Below are positions 1 to 6,291 of a stretch of 38,990 bases of DNA, in pieces (the first letter of the stretch is position 1; each line of letters opens with the position of its first letter). The stretch spans positions 1-38,990 of the forward strand of contig JAKAKE010000068.1 in the NCBI GenBank assembly GCA_021824625.1. Direction: 5' to 3'. The notes under the pieces were generated by a model. That model worked only from the letters and a program-made list of their open reading frames with translations, did no database searches and was not told the DNA's origin. Position numbers and translations under genes: made by a program. Origin of the DNA: Bacteroidota bacterium (lineage in GTDB: Bacteria; Bacteroidota; Ignavibacteria; Kapaibacteriales; UBA2268).

Positions 1-457
1 CATCCGCGGTTCGGCAAAAGTAGACTACATCGGCGATTCGGCAAAAGTAGACTACATCGGCGATTCGGCAAAAGTAGACTACATCGGCGATTCGGCAAAA
101 GTAGACTACATCGGCGATTCGGCAAAAGTAGACTACATCGGCGATTCGGCAAGTGTGAACTACATCCGCGGTTCGGCAAGTGTGAACTACATCCGCGGTT
201 CGGCAAAAGTAGACTACATCCGCGGTTCGGCAAGTGTGAACTACATCGGCGATTCGGCAAAAGTAGACTACATCGGCGATTCGGCAAAAGTAGACTACAT
301 CGGCGATTCGGCAAATATTTTGGGTTATTATAATTTTGATATTTCAAATATCAAAAACATTCAAGATAACGCCTTAGTCATTAATAAAAATAAAGATGCT
401 ATAAAAATTATAACATCAAAAGGCATCATTGAAAATATATATGATTTAATCAAATAG
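1..457 (+). CDS. C-terminal part of a 9-residue-repeat protein (open at the left edge)
   Basis: The frame is open from base 2, and an in-frame GTG at 155 is only an internal codon of the array. Eleven full 27-bp units (2-298) and a partial one encode I-[RG/GD]-SA-[KVD/SVN]-Y. A unique tail follows (about 317-457, ending IYDLIK). Period and composition suggest a beta-solenoid built from short repeats. The gene at 38474-38990 has a unique N-terminal domain followed by the same repeat in the same frame logic, so I infer one gene broken at the contig ends. Joining the ends directly would lose the frame: four bases (plus any multiple of 27) are missing. The stop lies 9 bases before the SSB-like gene, which has its own AGGAGG site. 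Function unknown. Confidence 0.8.
   Translation, partial: IRGSAKVDYIGDSAKVDYIGDSAKVDYIGDSAKVDYIGDSAKVDYIGDSASVNYIRGSASVNYIRGSAKVDYIRGSASVNYIGDSAKVDYIGDSAKVDYIGDSANILGYYNFDISNIKNIQDNALVINKNKDAIKIITSKGIIENIYDLIK
2..316 (+). repeat. 27-bp coding minisatellite, left block
   Basis: Eleven tandem 27-bp units plus a partial one. Units are almost identical at base level and differ only at two cassettes: CGCGGT/GGCGAT and AAAGTAGAC/AGTGTGAAC. The same array reappears at 38807-38990, where a third form, GGCGGT, also occurs. Such purity implies recent unit duplication or gene conversion. Confidence 0.95.
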
Positions 458-466
458 GAGGTAATT

Positions 467-988
467 ATGTCATTAGATTTAGAAGTAAAAGAAGAGGCGC
501 TTTTAACAGGCGAATCAAAGGCTGTTTGTTCACATGTTTACGATCTGGGAATTCAGGTTAGTACTTTCAACGGAAAAGATATTGAACAGCATAAAATCAT
601 GATCATGTTTGAATTGGAAAAACGAAGTAAGGAAACAAACAGAAGATTTCTTGTTAGCAAAGAATATACGCTTTCCAGTTCAAAACGGTCAAATCTCATG
701 AAAGATCTGGAATCATGGCGCGGAAAACCGTATGCAGTCGGCGATAAAATCGATGTTACAAAACTCATCGGAATCAATGCCAACCTTACAATCTCAGAGA
801 ATGATAAAGGGTTTCCTCTCATCGATAAAATTCTACCGCCAACCGGTGAAACTTTAAAAGCAGAAGTCAAAAGCGACTTTATGCCAGATTGGGTTTGGAA
901 AAAGATCCAACAGGGAAAATTTGAGAATCAAAATCATCTTAACCCATGGGCTGAAGAACAGAAAAACGATGATAAACCACCGTTTTAA
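467..988 (+). CDS. Probable phage single-stranded DNA-binding protein
   Basis: 173 residues, start preceded by AGGAGG at good spacing. The C-terminus is acidic and ends DDKPPF, like the DDDIPF tail that SSB proteins use to recruit partners. The body is a likely beta-rich fold. It resembles the phage replication protein family sometimes labelled NGO0469-like. It sits directly downstream of a RecA-like (Sak4-type) ATPase and the repeat gene and just upstream of Gp157, a typical recombination/replication block. SSB is inferred from the tail motif and neighbours, not from a recognised OB-fold motif. Confidence 0.6.
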   Translation: MSLDLEVKEEALLTGESKAVCSHVYDLGIQVSTFNGKDIEQHKIMIMFELEKRSKETNRRFLVSKEYTLSSSKRSNLMKDLESWRGKPYAVGDKIDVTKLIGINANLTISENDKGFPLIDKILPPTGETLKAEVKSDFMPDWVWKKIQQGKFENQNHLNPWAEEQKNDDKPPF

Positions 989-1006
989 ATGATTAAGGAG
1001 GAATAA

Positions 1007-1504
1007 ATGCAGCTCTACAATATTGATAAGATGCTTGAGGATCTCTTTGACGAAATGGACAAATATGCTGAGGAACATGAAGGCATAGTTGATCAATCTT
1101 ATGTCGAACTTCTTGATATGCTCAATATGGCAAAAGATGAAAAGATTCTTAACATCGCAAAATATATGAAAGGACTTGACGTTGAAATAAAAGCCTTTCA
1201 GGAAGAGATCAAAAAACTTCAAGCAAGAAAATCAGCAATTGATAATAAATACGATTATCTTCACAATTATATTTGCAATCATGCTGATAAAGGTAAAAAA
1301 ATCCAGGACTCAACAACTGTTGTTTCATGGCGAAAAAGTGAACAGGTTGTTGTTGTTGATGATGTTGATGGATTACCGGAAATTTTTGTAAGAACCAAAA
1401 CCGTCAAAGAACCTGACAAGCAATTGATAAAAGAATCTTTCAAAATGGGAAATGAAGTTCCAGGGGCAAAGATCGTTGAAAACATGAATCTACAGATAAA
1501 ATAG
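1007..1504 (+). CDS. Siphovirus Gp157-family protein
   Basis: 165 residues with an AAGGAGGAA ribosome site. The order of parts matches the Gp157 family: a short acidic N-terminus, a central coiled coil (IKAFQEEIKKLQARKSAID), then a beta-rich C-terminal domain with a VVVDDVDGLPEIFV core and the closing EVPGA segment. Gp157 has been linked to phage resistance in Streptococcus thermophilus; its biochemical role is unsettled. It usually sits among SSB, recombinase and nuclease genes, as here. A strong terminator follows at 1517-1565. Confidence 0.8.
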   Translation: MQLYNIDKMLEDLFDEMDKYAEEHEGIVDQSYVELLDMLNMAKDEKILNIAKYMKGLDVEIKAFQEEIKKLQARKSAIDNKYDYLHNYICNHADKGKKIQDSTTVVSWRKSEQVVVVDDVDGLPEIFVRTKTVKEPDKQLIKESFKMGNEVPGAKIVENMNLQIK

Positions 1505-1516
1505 ATTTATAAATTA

Positions 1517-1565
1517 TTGATCTTATCTGTAAAAGTTTACCGATAAGATCAATTAAATTTTTTTA
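1517..1565 (+). terminator. Rho-independent terminator after the Gp157 gene
   Basis: Perfect 11-bp stem TTGATCTTATC (1517-1527) with GATAAGATCAA (1542-1552), a 14-base loop, then a run of seven T from 1558. It lies 12 bases after the Gp157 stop and before the next gene's AGGGAGG site. It probably lowers expression of the genes that follow. Confidence 0.85.
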
Positions 1566-1581
1566 AAGGGAGGCTAATTAT

Positions 1582-1932
1582 ATGTATGAAAAAATTACAC
1601 TTGAAAATCTGAAAGGCGGTATTGTCGAGGAACGATTTCAGTATGAATTAAACAGGGTTCTGGAAAACATTTCCGATCCAAATACCGATCACAGAAAGCC
1701 GAGAGAAGTCAATATAAAACTTGTCTTTAATTCGGATGAAGAGAGGGAAAACATTGCGTTTTCTCTGGTTGTGACATCAAAACTTGCGCCGGTAAAAACA
1801 ATTGGCGGAAAACTTGCGTTATCGGCAGCAGGTGAGCAACCCGGATTATTCCAGGAAACATCAAAGGAAATTCCTTTGCCAATACCTGAAAATAATCAGG
1901 AATTAAAGATTGGAGGATTAAATGTTAGATAA
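1582..1932 (+). CDS. Phage replication-terminator-like protein
   Basis: 116 residues, ribosome site AGGGAGG. It resembles small phage proteins annotated as replication terminator protein: an N-terminal GG(I/A)xEERFxxELxxVLENIxDPNTD motif, then a strand-rich region with TSKLAPVKT. The DPNTD segment is at about residues 32-36. Such genes occur near Gp157 and SSB in phages of Firmicutes and others; actual replication-fork arrest activity is not shown. It overlaps the next gene by 11 bases, suggesting translational coupling. Confidence 0.6.
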   Translation: MYEKITLENLKGGIVEERFQYELNRVLENISDPNTDHRKPREVNIKLVFNSDEERENIAFSLVVTSKLAPVKTIGGKLALSAAGEQPGLFQETSKEIPLPIPENNQELKIGGLNVR

Positions 1933-2644
1933 AAGTTTTATTGAAAAAATTGAAGACATGGTAAAAGAATCAACAGTAGAAATTGATGGAAAAACTTTTG
2001 CCAGAGAAAAACTAAATCCTATAAAAGATTACGATAATATTGATCCTATTAAAGCGCAAACACTGACGGCTCTTATTGACTATATCGATTCTCAACCAGA
2101 TCCAAAAATATCGGATTTGATAATTACTATTGAAAATGAAAAATCCGTAAAAATCATGTCAAGTCTTACAGGCTGTTTTAATGAAAGAATCTGTTTTATG
2201 GAAACAAAATATAATGAACCAAAAAGAGAAATGGATAATTTTATTTCATTGGAACGGTTTATTGTTATGTGTATTTCAAATTTCAAAATGAATGAAGATT
2301 TACAAAAAGTTCTTATACTTCTCTCCAAAGTCACAGATTCAAATATTAAAACTATTCTTGATGACGGAATAACTCAGCAGGTAAATATCAAAGCCGGGAT
2401 ATCAATGGAAGGAGAAGCGAAACTTCCTCCAATTGTTTCGCTTATTCCATACCGGACATTTAGTGAAATTGAACAACCTGAAAGCAAATTTCTTTTAAGA
2501 GCAAAAAAAGTTGATGACGAAATTAAATATGCTCTTTTTGAAACCGATGGCGGAGCATGGAAAAACGATGCAATATCAAATATTAGAAATTGGCTGCTTT
2601 CACAATTATCATTGATAAACAAATCAATAGTAATTTTGGCATAA
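1922..2644 (+). CDS. DUF2303-like phage protein
   Basis: 240 residues, starting inside the end of the previous gene with GGAGG nearby. The C-terminal half carries PYRTFSEIEQPESKFLLR and an LFETDGGAWK segment, which I associate with the DUF2303 (YfdQ-like) family of phage proteins. Function is unknown. Neighbours suggest an early role beside the replication genes. Confidence 0.55.
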   Translation: MLDKSFIEKIEDMVKESTVEIDGKTFAREKLNPIKDYDNIDPIKAQTLTALIDYIDSQPDPKISDLIITIENEKSVKIMSSLTGCFNERICFMETKYNEPKREMDNFISLERFIVMCISNFKMNEDLQKVLILLSKVTDSNIKTILDDGITQQVNIKAGISMEGEAKLPPIVSLIPYRTFSEIEQPESKFLLRAKKVDDEIKYALFETDGGAWKNDAISNIRNWLLSQLSLINKSIVILA

Positions 2645-2657
2645 TCAGGAGAATACA

Positions 2658-2996
2658 ATGATAATTGCAGTTGATTTTGATGGAACTATTGTCGAACATC
2701 GTTTTCCTGCTATAGGACCGGAAAAACCTAATGCCTTACAGACATTGAAACATCTTCAAGGTCAGGGCCATAAAATTATAATTTGGACTTGCAGGGAAGA
2801 TTCATACATTGAAGAAATGAATATTTGGTTTAAAGAAAAAGGATTTAAGCCTGATGCAGTCAACCATAATTTTGATAAAAAATTGAATTTCGCCAGACAT
2901 AAAATATATGCTGACATTTACATTGATGACCGGAATCTGGGTGCGATCATCGACTGGTCAAAAATTGAGAATGAACTAAAAAGGATTAAGTTTTAA
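2658..2996 (+). CDS. Small HAD-superfamily hydrolase
   Basis: 112 residues. Motif I is DFDGT (D6, D8), motif II is the Thr of IIWTCRED (T44), and the acidic motif IV is IDDRN (D90-D91); a Lys-containing helix precedes it. There is no cap insertion, as in the compact BT0820-like HAD group. Predicted Mg-dependent phosphatase, substrate unknown. The ribosome site is CAGGAGA. The gene sits one base before the nuclease gene, so the two are probably co-translated. Phage HADs can process nucleotides or DNA 3' or 5' ends; that role is only a guess here. Confidence 0.75.
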   Translation: MIIAVDFDGTIVEHRFPAIGPEKPNALQTLKHLQGQGHKIIIWTCREDSYIEEMNIWFKEKGFKPDAVNHNFDKKLNFARHKIYADIYIDDRNLGAIIDWSKIENELKRIKF

Positions 2997-2997
2997 A

Positions 2998-3336
2998 ATG
3001 GAACAGAAAATAAAAGAAACTGATATCGTTAATCAAATTCTTGCATACTTACGAATAAACAAAGTTTTTTGCTGGAGACAGGGGACGGGGAAATTTTTCA
3101 GTGAATATAAGGGCAAGCGACGGGCTTTTTCCAGCGGAGTACCGGGCTTGCCCGATATTATCGGGGTATTAAAAAACGGAAGAATGCTAGCCATAGAGGC
3201 AAAAATACCAAAACGGAAAGGAAATCTTTCGGAACATCAAAAAGAAATTATTGCAATACTTGAGAAAAATAATGCATTGGTTTTTGTTGCTACAGGTATT
3301 GATGATGTTATCGAAAAAATGGAAGGTATTATTTAG
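2998..3336 (+). CDS. VRR-NUC domain nuclease
   Basis: 112 residues, essentially a stand-alone VRR-NUC domain (PD-D/ExK fold). Visible catalytic elements are G-LPD (D53), the AIEAK core (E67, K69) and Q81 in the following helix. VRR-NUC proteins cut branched or structured DNA and are common in phage replication modules. The start lies just after the HAD stop with little ribosome-site signal of its own, consistent with coupling. Role in resolving recombination or replication intermediates is inferred. Confidence 0.85.
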   Translation: MEQKIKETDIVNQILAYLRINKVFCWRQGTGKFFSEYKGKRRAFSSGVPGLPDIIGVLKNGRMLAIEAKIPKRKGNLSEHQKEIIAILEKNNALVFVATGIDDVIEKMEGII

Positions 3337-3348
3337 GAGGGGAAAAAA

Positions 3349-3702
3349 ATGAAAATGTCAGATGATCTTTTAAAACTTGAATCGATCGTCGGTAAAAATA
3401 AACTTCGTGAAATTTGTACATCATTAAAAAAGCGGATTATTTATTTTCCAAGAAAAAAAAGACCTTCACGGCAGATAATAAATTTATTCGGAGATCAATT
3501 TCAAAATGTATATGAGGAATTTAAAGGATATGCGATTTATTTTCCTGAATCAATTGGAAAAGAAATTATCAAAGAAAACATCAGGATTGATTACTGGAAA
3601 AATAATAAATCGTTTTCAAGACTTGTCAAAGAATACAACAGGTCTATTGATAATATCAGAAAAATATGCCGAAAGCATCCGGATAACCAGAATGAAATAT
3701 AA
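3349..3702 (+). CDS. Mor-like/HTH transcriptional regulator
   Basis: 117 residues, ribosome site AGGAGGGG. The C-terminal third (RIDYWKNNKSFSRLVKEYNRS) reads as a helix-turn-helix in which a basic helix recognises DNA, as in the Mor/C family of Mu-type middle and late activators. The N-terminal half could dimerise. Head genes of this phage are Mu-like, so a Mor-type late activator would fit. Its 3' end overlaps the start of the transglycosylase gene by 11 bases. Confidence 0.55.
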   Translation: MKMSDDLLKLESIVGKNKLREICTSLKKRIIYFPRKKRPSRQIINLFGDQFQNVYEEFKGYAIYFPESIGKEIIKENIRIDYWKNNKSFSRLVKEYNRSIDNIRKICRKHPDNQNEI

Positions 3703-4228
3703 AATATTATTTATTTTGTTATTTATTGAGTTCAATCTATTTTCTGAAAGTTCAATACAAATAAATAACGAAGTTATTCGATTATCTTTTAAGTATAAAG
3801 TTAATCCAAATCTTGTTTTTGCAATAATTGAATGCGAATCAACTTTTAACGAGCGAGCAATTTCAAAAAATATAAGCGGCTCCGGGATGTCAATAGGCCT
3901 TATGCAGTTAAATACTTGTAATAGAAATTGGCCGTTATGCGATTATTTTAATGTTTCAAAGAATATCGAGGAAGGTGTTAAAACGCTGAAAGAATGTTTG
4001 GAATTATCAAAAGGCGATATTGATAAGGCTTTGATTTATTATAATTTTGGTTATGGAAATTATGAGATGAAAAAGAGACCCCTTCCGCAGATCACAATAA
4101 ATTATGTCAAGAAAGTAAAATCATACTACATTTATTATATGGGAAAAAAACAGGACATTCTGTCCGGTAGCGAATGTAGAATTATAAAGGTTTTAACATG
4201 GAGGAAAAACAATGTCAAAAACATATAA
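3692..4228 (+). CDS. Secreted lytic transglycosylase (SLT domain)
   Basis: 178 residues from the ATG at 3692. I prefer this start over an upstream extension because a signal peptide (MKYKILFILLFIEFNLFSES) begins there. The mature part has the SLT fold: VNPNLVFAIIECESTFN (catalytic Glu in IIECES), a GLMQLN motif and a YNFGYGN motif, all hallmarks of Slt-type transglycosylases. It would cut peptidoglycan in the periplasm. It lies among early genes, not in the lysis or tail cassette, so a role at entry, superinfection or envelope remodelling is possible. The 3' end overlaps the J-domain gene. Confidence 0.8.
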   Translation: MKYKILFILLFIEFNLFSESSIQINNEVIRLSFKYKVNPNLVFAIIECESTFNERAISKNISGSGMSIGLMQLNTCNRNWPLCDYFNVSKNIEEGVKTLKECLELSKGDIDKALIYYNFGYGNYEMKKRPLPQITINYVKKVKSYYIYYMGKKQDILSGSECRIIKVLTWRKNNVKNI

Positions 4229-4715
4229 AGCATCAACGTTTTATGAAAAAAAACTTGAAAAAGTCATGGAGCGTTTTAATATAACAAAAGATGATTATCT
4301 TTATAATTGGGATCGCTTTGGATGCTGGGTGCAGTTCAAATATAAGGGTGAAATGTATCGTTTTGATCATAGTGTCGAGAATGCAAAACAGCATGGCCAT
4401 GAAATCAATTATGGATCTGACTCTTTTGCTCAATTGATTCTTGCCCTTGAGGATCTGGCCCGGATTGCAGAACGCGGAATTTATGATATACAAAAATGGA
4501 TTGTTGGAATGAGATATCTCCCCGCTCCGGATTTACCATCGTTTTTCCGTGCTTTAGGATTTTCTGAAATGCCTACCATTGAAGATGTAAAAAAGAAATA
4601 TAAAATGTTGGCCCGTAAACTTCATCCGGATGCAGGAGGAACATCAGAAGATTTCAACACTTTACAAAATGCTTATGAAAAATGTTTAGGTTATCTAAGT
4701 GAAAAGAATGAATAA
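4212..4715 (+). CDS. J-domain (DnaJ-like) protein
   Basis: 167 residues. An unrecognised N-terminal region (1-105) is followed by a C-terminal J domain (about 108-165) with the essential HPD at 138-140 (KLHPDAGG) and a preceding basic helix KKKYKMLARK. J domains stimulate the ATPase of host DnaK. No Gly/Phe or zinc region is present, so the N-terminus probably supplies the target. Phage J proteins can redirect Hsp70 to replication complexes. It overlaps the transglycosylase gene by 17 bases and has a GGAGGAAAAAC ribosome site. Confidence 0.85.
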   Translation: MSKTYKASTFYEKKLEKVMERFNITKDDYLYNWDRFGCWVQFKYKGEMYRFDHSVENAKQHGHEINYGSDSFAQLILALEDLARIAERGIYDIQKWIVGMRYLPAPDLPSFFRALGFSEMPTIEDVKKKYKMLARKLHPDAGGTSEDFNTLQNAYEKCLGYLSEKNE

Positions 4716-4719
4716 CAAT

Positions 4720-4863
4720 AAATGGAGTAGTGGCAGAATTATAATGCAGGTTTTAATGAGAAGGATCGCAACCTTTGGCTTCCTGGCTTTCATCAGACCT
4801 CGTGATTTTTGCGAGTAAGCCCAGGTGAAAAAGTCTGTTATGGATGATTATCCTACTCCATTT
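4720..4863 (+). ncRNA. Candidate structured RNA with 11-bp closing helix and pseudoknot
   Basis: A 169-base gap between genes is almost filled by a compact structure. A perfect closing helix AAATGGAGTAG (4720-4730) pairs with CTACTCCATTT (4853-4863). Inside, CCTGGCTT (4782-4789) pairs with AAGCCCAGG (4817-4825, one bulged C). CTCG/CGAG (4799-4802/4812-4815) forms a nested hairpin. CAGAC (4794-4798) can pair with GTCTG (4833-4837), which crosses the previous helix and makes a pseudoknot. AGGTT/AACCT (4748-4752/4770-4774) adds a side hairpin. No ORF, no own promoter and no terminator are evident, so it is probably processed from the early transcript or acts in cis upstream of 4885. It matches no RNA family I recognise. 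Confidence 0.55.
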
Positions 4864-4884
4864 ATCTTTATATAGGAGATTACT

Positions 4885-5220
4885 ATGAGAGAAACATGTC
4901 TTTTTTGTGTATCAAAACACATAGCGCAGGCGATAGTTTTAATCGCAGAATCAGCCAAGGGATATCCGTTTCATTTATGGATTGCAGTCGGTCATCTTGC
5001 CGAGGCTGAGGATGAATGTGTTAGTGAATTCCCTGAATTGACTGACAACATTCGAAAAGTCAGATTGTCAATAATGGGACAGGAAGGAACTTTCCTCCAT
5101 ACTGACTTGATGGATCTGCTTATAAAAGTCCGAAGAATCGCAGAACCTTATAATAAAATATCAGAGGAAGAAAGAATCAAACGGATAATAATTAATCAGT
5201 GTATACGAGAAAAGAAATGA
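4885..5220 (+). CDS. Hypothetical phage protein with N-terminal CxxC and AEAEDE motif
   Basis: 111 residues, ribosome site AGGAGAT. Starts with ETCLFCVSKH, a CxxC...H arrangement that could bind a metal, followed by a helical region with HLAEAEDECVSEFPELTDNIR. The rest is predicted helical and basic at the end. Similar small proteins with a helical body occur in phage early regions, but I know no function. It starts 21 bases after the structured RNA candidate, so that RNA could regulate it. Confidence 0.6.
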   Translation: MRETCLFCVSKHIAQAIVLIAESAKGYPFHLWIAVGHLAEAEDECVSEFPELTDNIRKVRLSIMGQEGTFLHTDLMDLLIKVRRIAEPYNKISEEERIKRIIINQCIREKK

Positions 5221-5252
5221 TCGGTATAATTGGTTTTGAAATGGAGGATAAA

Positions 5253-5477
5253 ATGAAAAGATTGCTTAAAAACATCATAGATTATTTATGGAGATGGTCA
5301 AACACTCATTTGTCATTATCAATGCAGTGTACTTTTTGCGGACAATTTGGAATGTGGTTATTAACAATGAGAAATAAAGAAAGATATCATATATGTGATA
5401 AGTGTTATAAAGATTTTAAGTATTTTGAGAGTCGCGGATATAAATCATCATATTGGGGAGGGCTTGGTCATAAATGA
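5253..5477 (+). CDS. Small zinc-finger-like protein
   Basis: 74 residues from the ATG at 5253, chosen because GGAGGATAAA precedes it. Earlier in-frame codons (from 5199) lack a ribosome site and overlap the previous gene. Two CxxC pairs (CTFC and CDKC, about 20 residues apart) suggest a zinc knuckle. The N-terminus is basic and amphipathic (RLLKNIIDYLWRW). Function unknown. Confidence 0.55.
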   Translation: MKRLLKNIIDYLWRWSNTHLSLSMQCTFCGQFGMWLLTMRNKERYHICDKCYKDFKYFESRGYKSSYWGGLGHK

Positions 5478-5478
5478 T

Positions 5479-5646
5479 ATGCTGAGCAAGGAAAGAAATG
5501 TGAGAACTAACGAAATATCGGATTTCTGGATAGATCAAGCCTGTAAAATGGTAAAGATATGGAGTGGCGTTTCACAAAAGATTGAACAGCAGAAAGATAT
5601 TAAAGATGGTCGTTATAATTGGTATGGATTTGGAGAGGAGGAATAA
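5479..5646 (+). CDS. Small hypothetical protein
   Basis: About 55 residues from the ATG at 5479. The frame extends upstream, and a TTG nearer to GGGGAGGG cannot be excluded. Charged and probably helical, ending WYGFGEEE. It lies between two small early genes with tight spacing, and its end overlaps the ribosome site of the next gene. No family recognised. Confidence 0.4.
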   Translation: MLSKERNVRTNEISDFWIDQACKMVKIWSGVSQKIEQQKDIKDGRYNWYGFGEEE

Positions 5647-5648
5647 TC

Positions 5649-5834
5649 ATGAAAATAGTACAAGTCGGAAATCGATATATTTTTGAATGTGAATTTGAAG
5701 AAAGGCATTTTCCGAAACAAGCAGGGTTCAAGTGGGATCCTGAAATCAAGAAATGGTGGACGGATGATTATGAAAAATGCAAGAAACTTGATTGTATTGT
5801 AACACTGGCGAAAAATAAAGATATTTTAAATTAA
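5649..5834 (+). CDS. Small protein with DUF5710/HARP-like motif
   Basis: 61 residues, strong GGAGAGGAGGAAT ribosome site. The core F-P-K-QAGFKWDPEIKKWWT matches the motif of small domains (DUF5710, HARP-like) found alone or attached to DNA-metabolism proteins such as primases and helicases. The motif probably binds nucleic acid. This is the last gene before a strong promoter at 5838-5866. Confidence 0.6.
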   Translation: MKIVQVGNRYIFECEFEERHFPKQAGFKWDPEIKKWWTDDYEKCKKLDCIVTLAKNKDILN

Positions 5835-5837
5835 TAT

Positions 5838-5866
5838 TTGACTTTTTCTGGAATGGGCTATATAAT
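5838..5866 (+). promoter_or_regulatory. Strong sigma-70 promoter for the 5873-6068 RNA
   Basis: TTGACT (5838-5843), a 17-base spacer, then a perfect TATAAT (5861-5866). The predicted start is near 5873. It lies immediately after the previous gene's stop. No ORF starts until 6097, so it appears dedicated to the RNA below. Confidence 0.8.
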
Positions 5867-5872
5867 ATTCCT

Positions 5873-6068
5873 TGAGAAACAAAAAAGTTTTGTTTTAACA
5901 GTTAGACCCTGTTAATTCAAAATATACAGATTCGCAAGGAAACAAAAACGGCTTTTATCCGTGTTACGGGTGAAATTCGTACTGAGAAGCCCATGCATGA
6001 GGTGGGATATTCAGGCTTTCCTTGTGAGGTCTGTTTATCCGGTCTACACCTCTTGCATGGGCTTTTTT
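5873..6068 (+). ncRNA. Candidate stand-alone phage small RNA, about 196 nt
   Basis: Bounded by a near-consensus promoter and a terminator. Elements in order: hairpin TTAACAG/CTGTTAA (5895-5901/5909-5915) with loop TTAGACC; unpaired CGCAAGGAAA (5933-5942); hairpin ACGG/CCGT (5948-5962); and a long terminal hairpin with stem 5987-6004/6047-6064 (18 bp, one mismatch). That hairpin is extended by GGATA/TATCC (6005-6009/6036-6040). Its apical region carries TTTCCTTGTG (6017-6026), complementary to 5933-5942 over 10 bp with one G-U. This crosses the terminal stem and would make a long-range pseudoknot. Target and class unknown. Confidence 0.65.
5987..6068 (+). terminator. Terminator forming the 3' end of the small RNA
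   Basis: AAGCCCATGCATGAGGTG (5987-6004) pairs with the segment at 6047-6064 with one mismatch, followed by T-run 6063-6068. The 42-base loop is unusually large and itself structured, so this stem probably both ends transcription and belongs to the RNA fold. Confidence 0.75.
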
Positions 6069-6096
6069 GTTTCCTAATAATTCACAAGGATATTTT

Positions 6097-6291
6097 ATGA
6101 CAAAATTCGATTCCGAATTAAGGTTCATGAACGCCTATTCCCATCTTACAGCAATCGCCGACTTATTAAGACAATGTTTTAAAGCGGAATTTTATGAAGA
6201 TACTTTGCCGGCTTTAAGTTCATTGATCCAATTTCAACTAAAAGAAATCAATGATGCATATTATCAATTATGGAGAGGAGACTTAAAATGA
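6097..6291 (+). CDS. Small hypothetical protein upstream of the antirepressor
   Basis: 64 residues from the ATG at 6097 (AAGGA six bases upstream). A TTG 30 bases earlier lies in the terminator T-run and is unlikely. Predicted helical (MNAYSHLTAIADLLRQCFKAEF). Its TGA overlaps the ATG of the antirepressor (ATGA), so the two are translationally coupled and may work together. Confidence 0.55.
   Translation: MTKFDSELRFMNAYSHLTAIADLLRQCFKAEFYEDTLPALSSLIQFQLKEINDAYYQLWRGDLK

Noticed and set aside
2-316. Possible CRISPR-like tandem repeats at the window ends
   Set aside because: Units abut with no spacers and stay in one open frame; they encode a repeat protein.
3506-3691. N-terminal extension of the transglycosylase
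   Set aside because: It overlaps the Mor-like gene in another frame, and the signal peptide starts at 3692.
4720-4863. tRNA or hammerhead ribozyme in the first RNA candidate
   Set aside because: D, anticodon and T arms are not canonical. CTGATGA on the opposite strand (about 4791-4797) has no matching GAAA and stem III.
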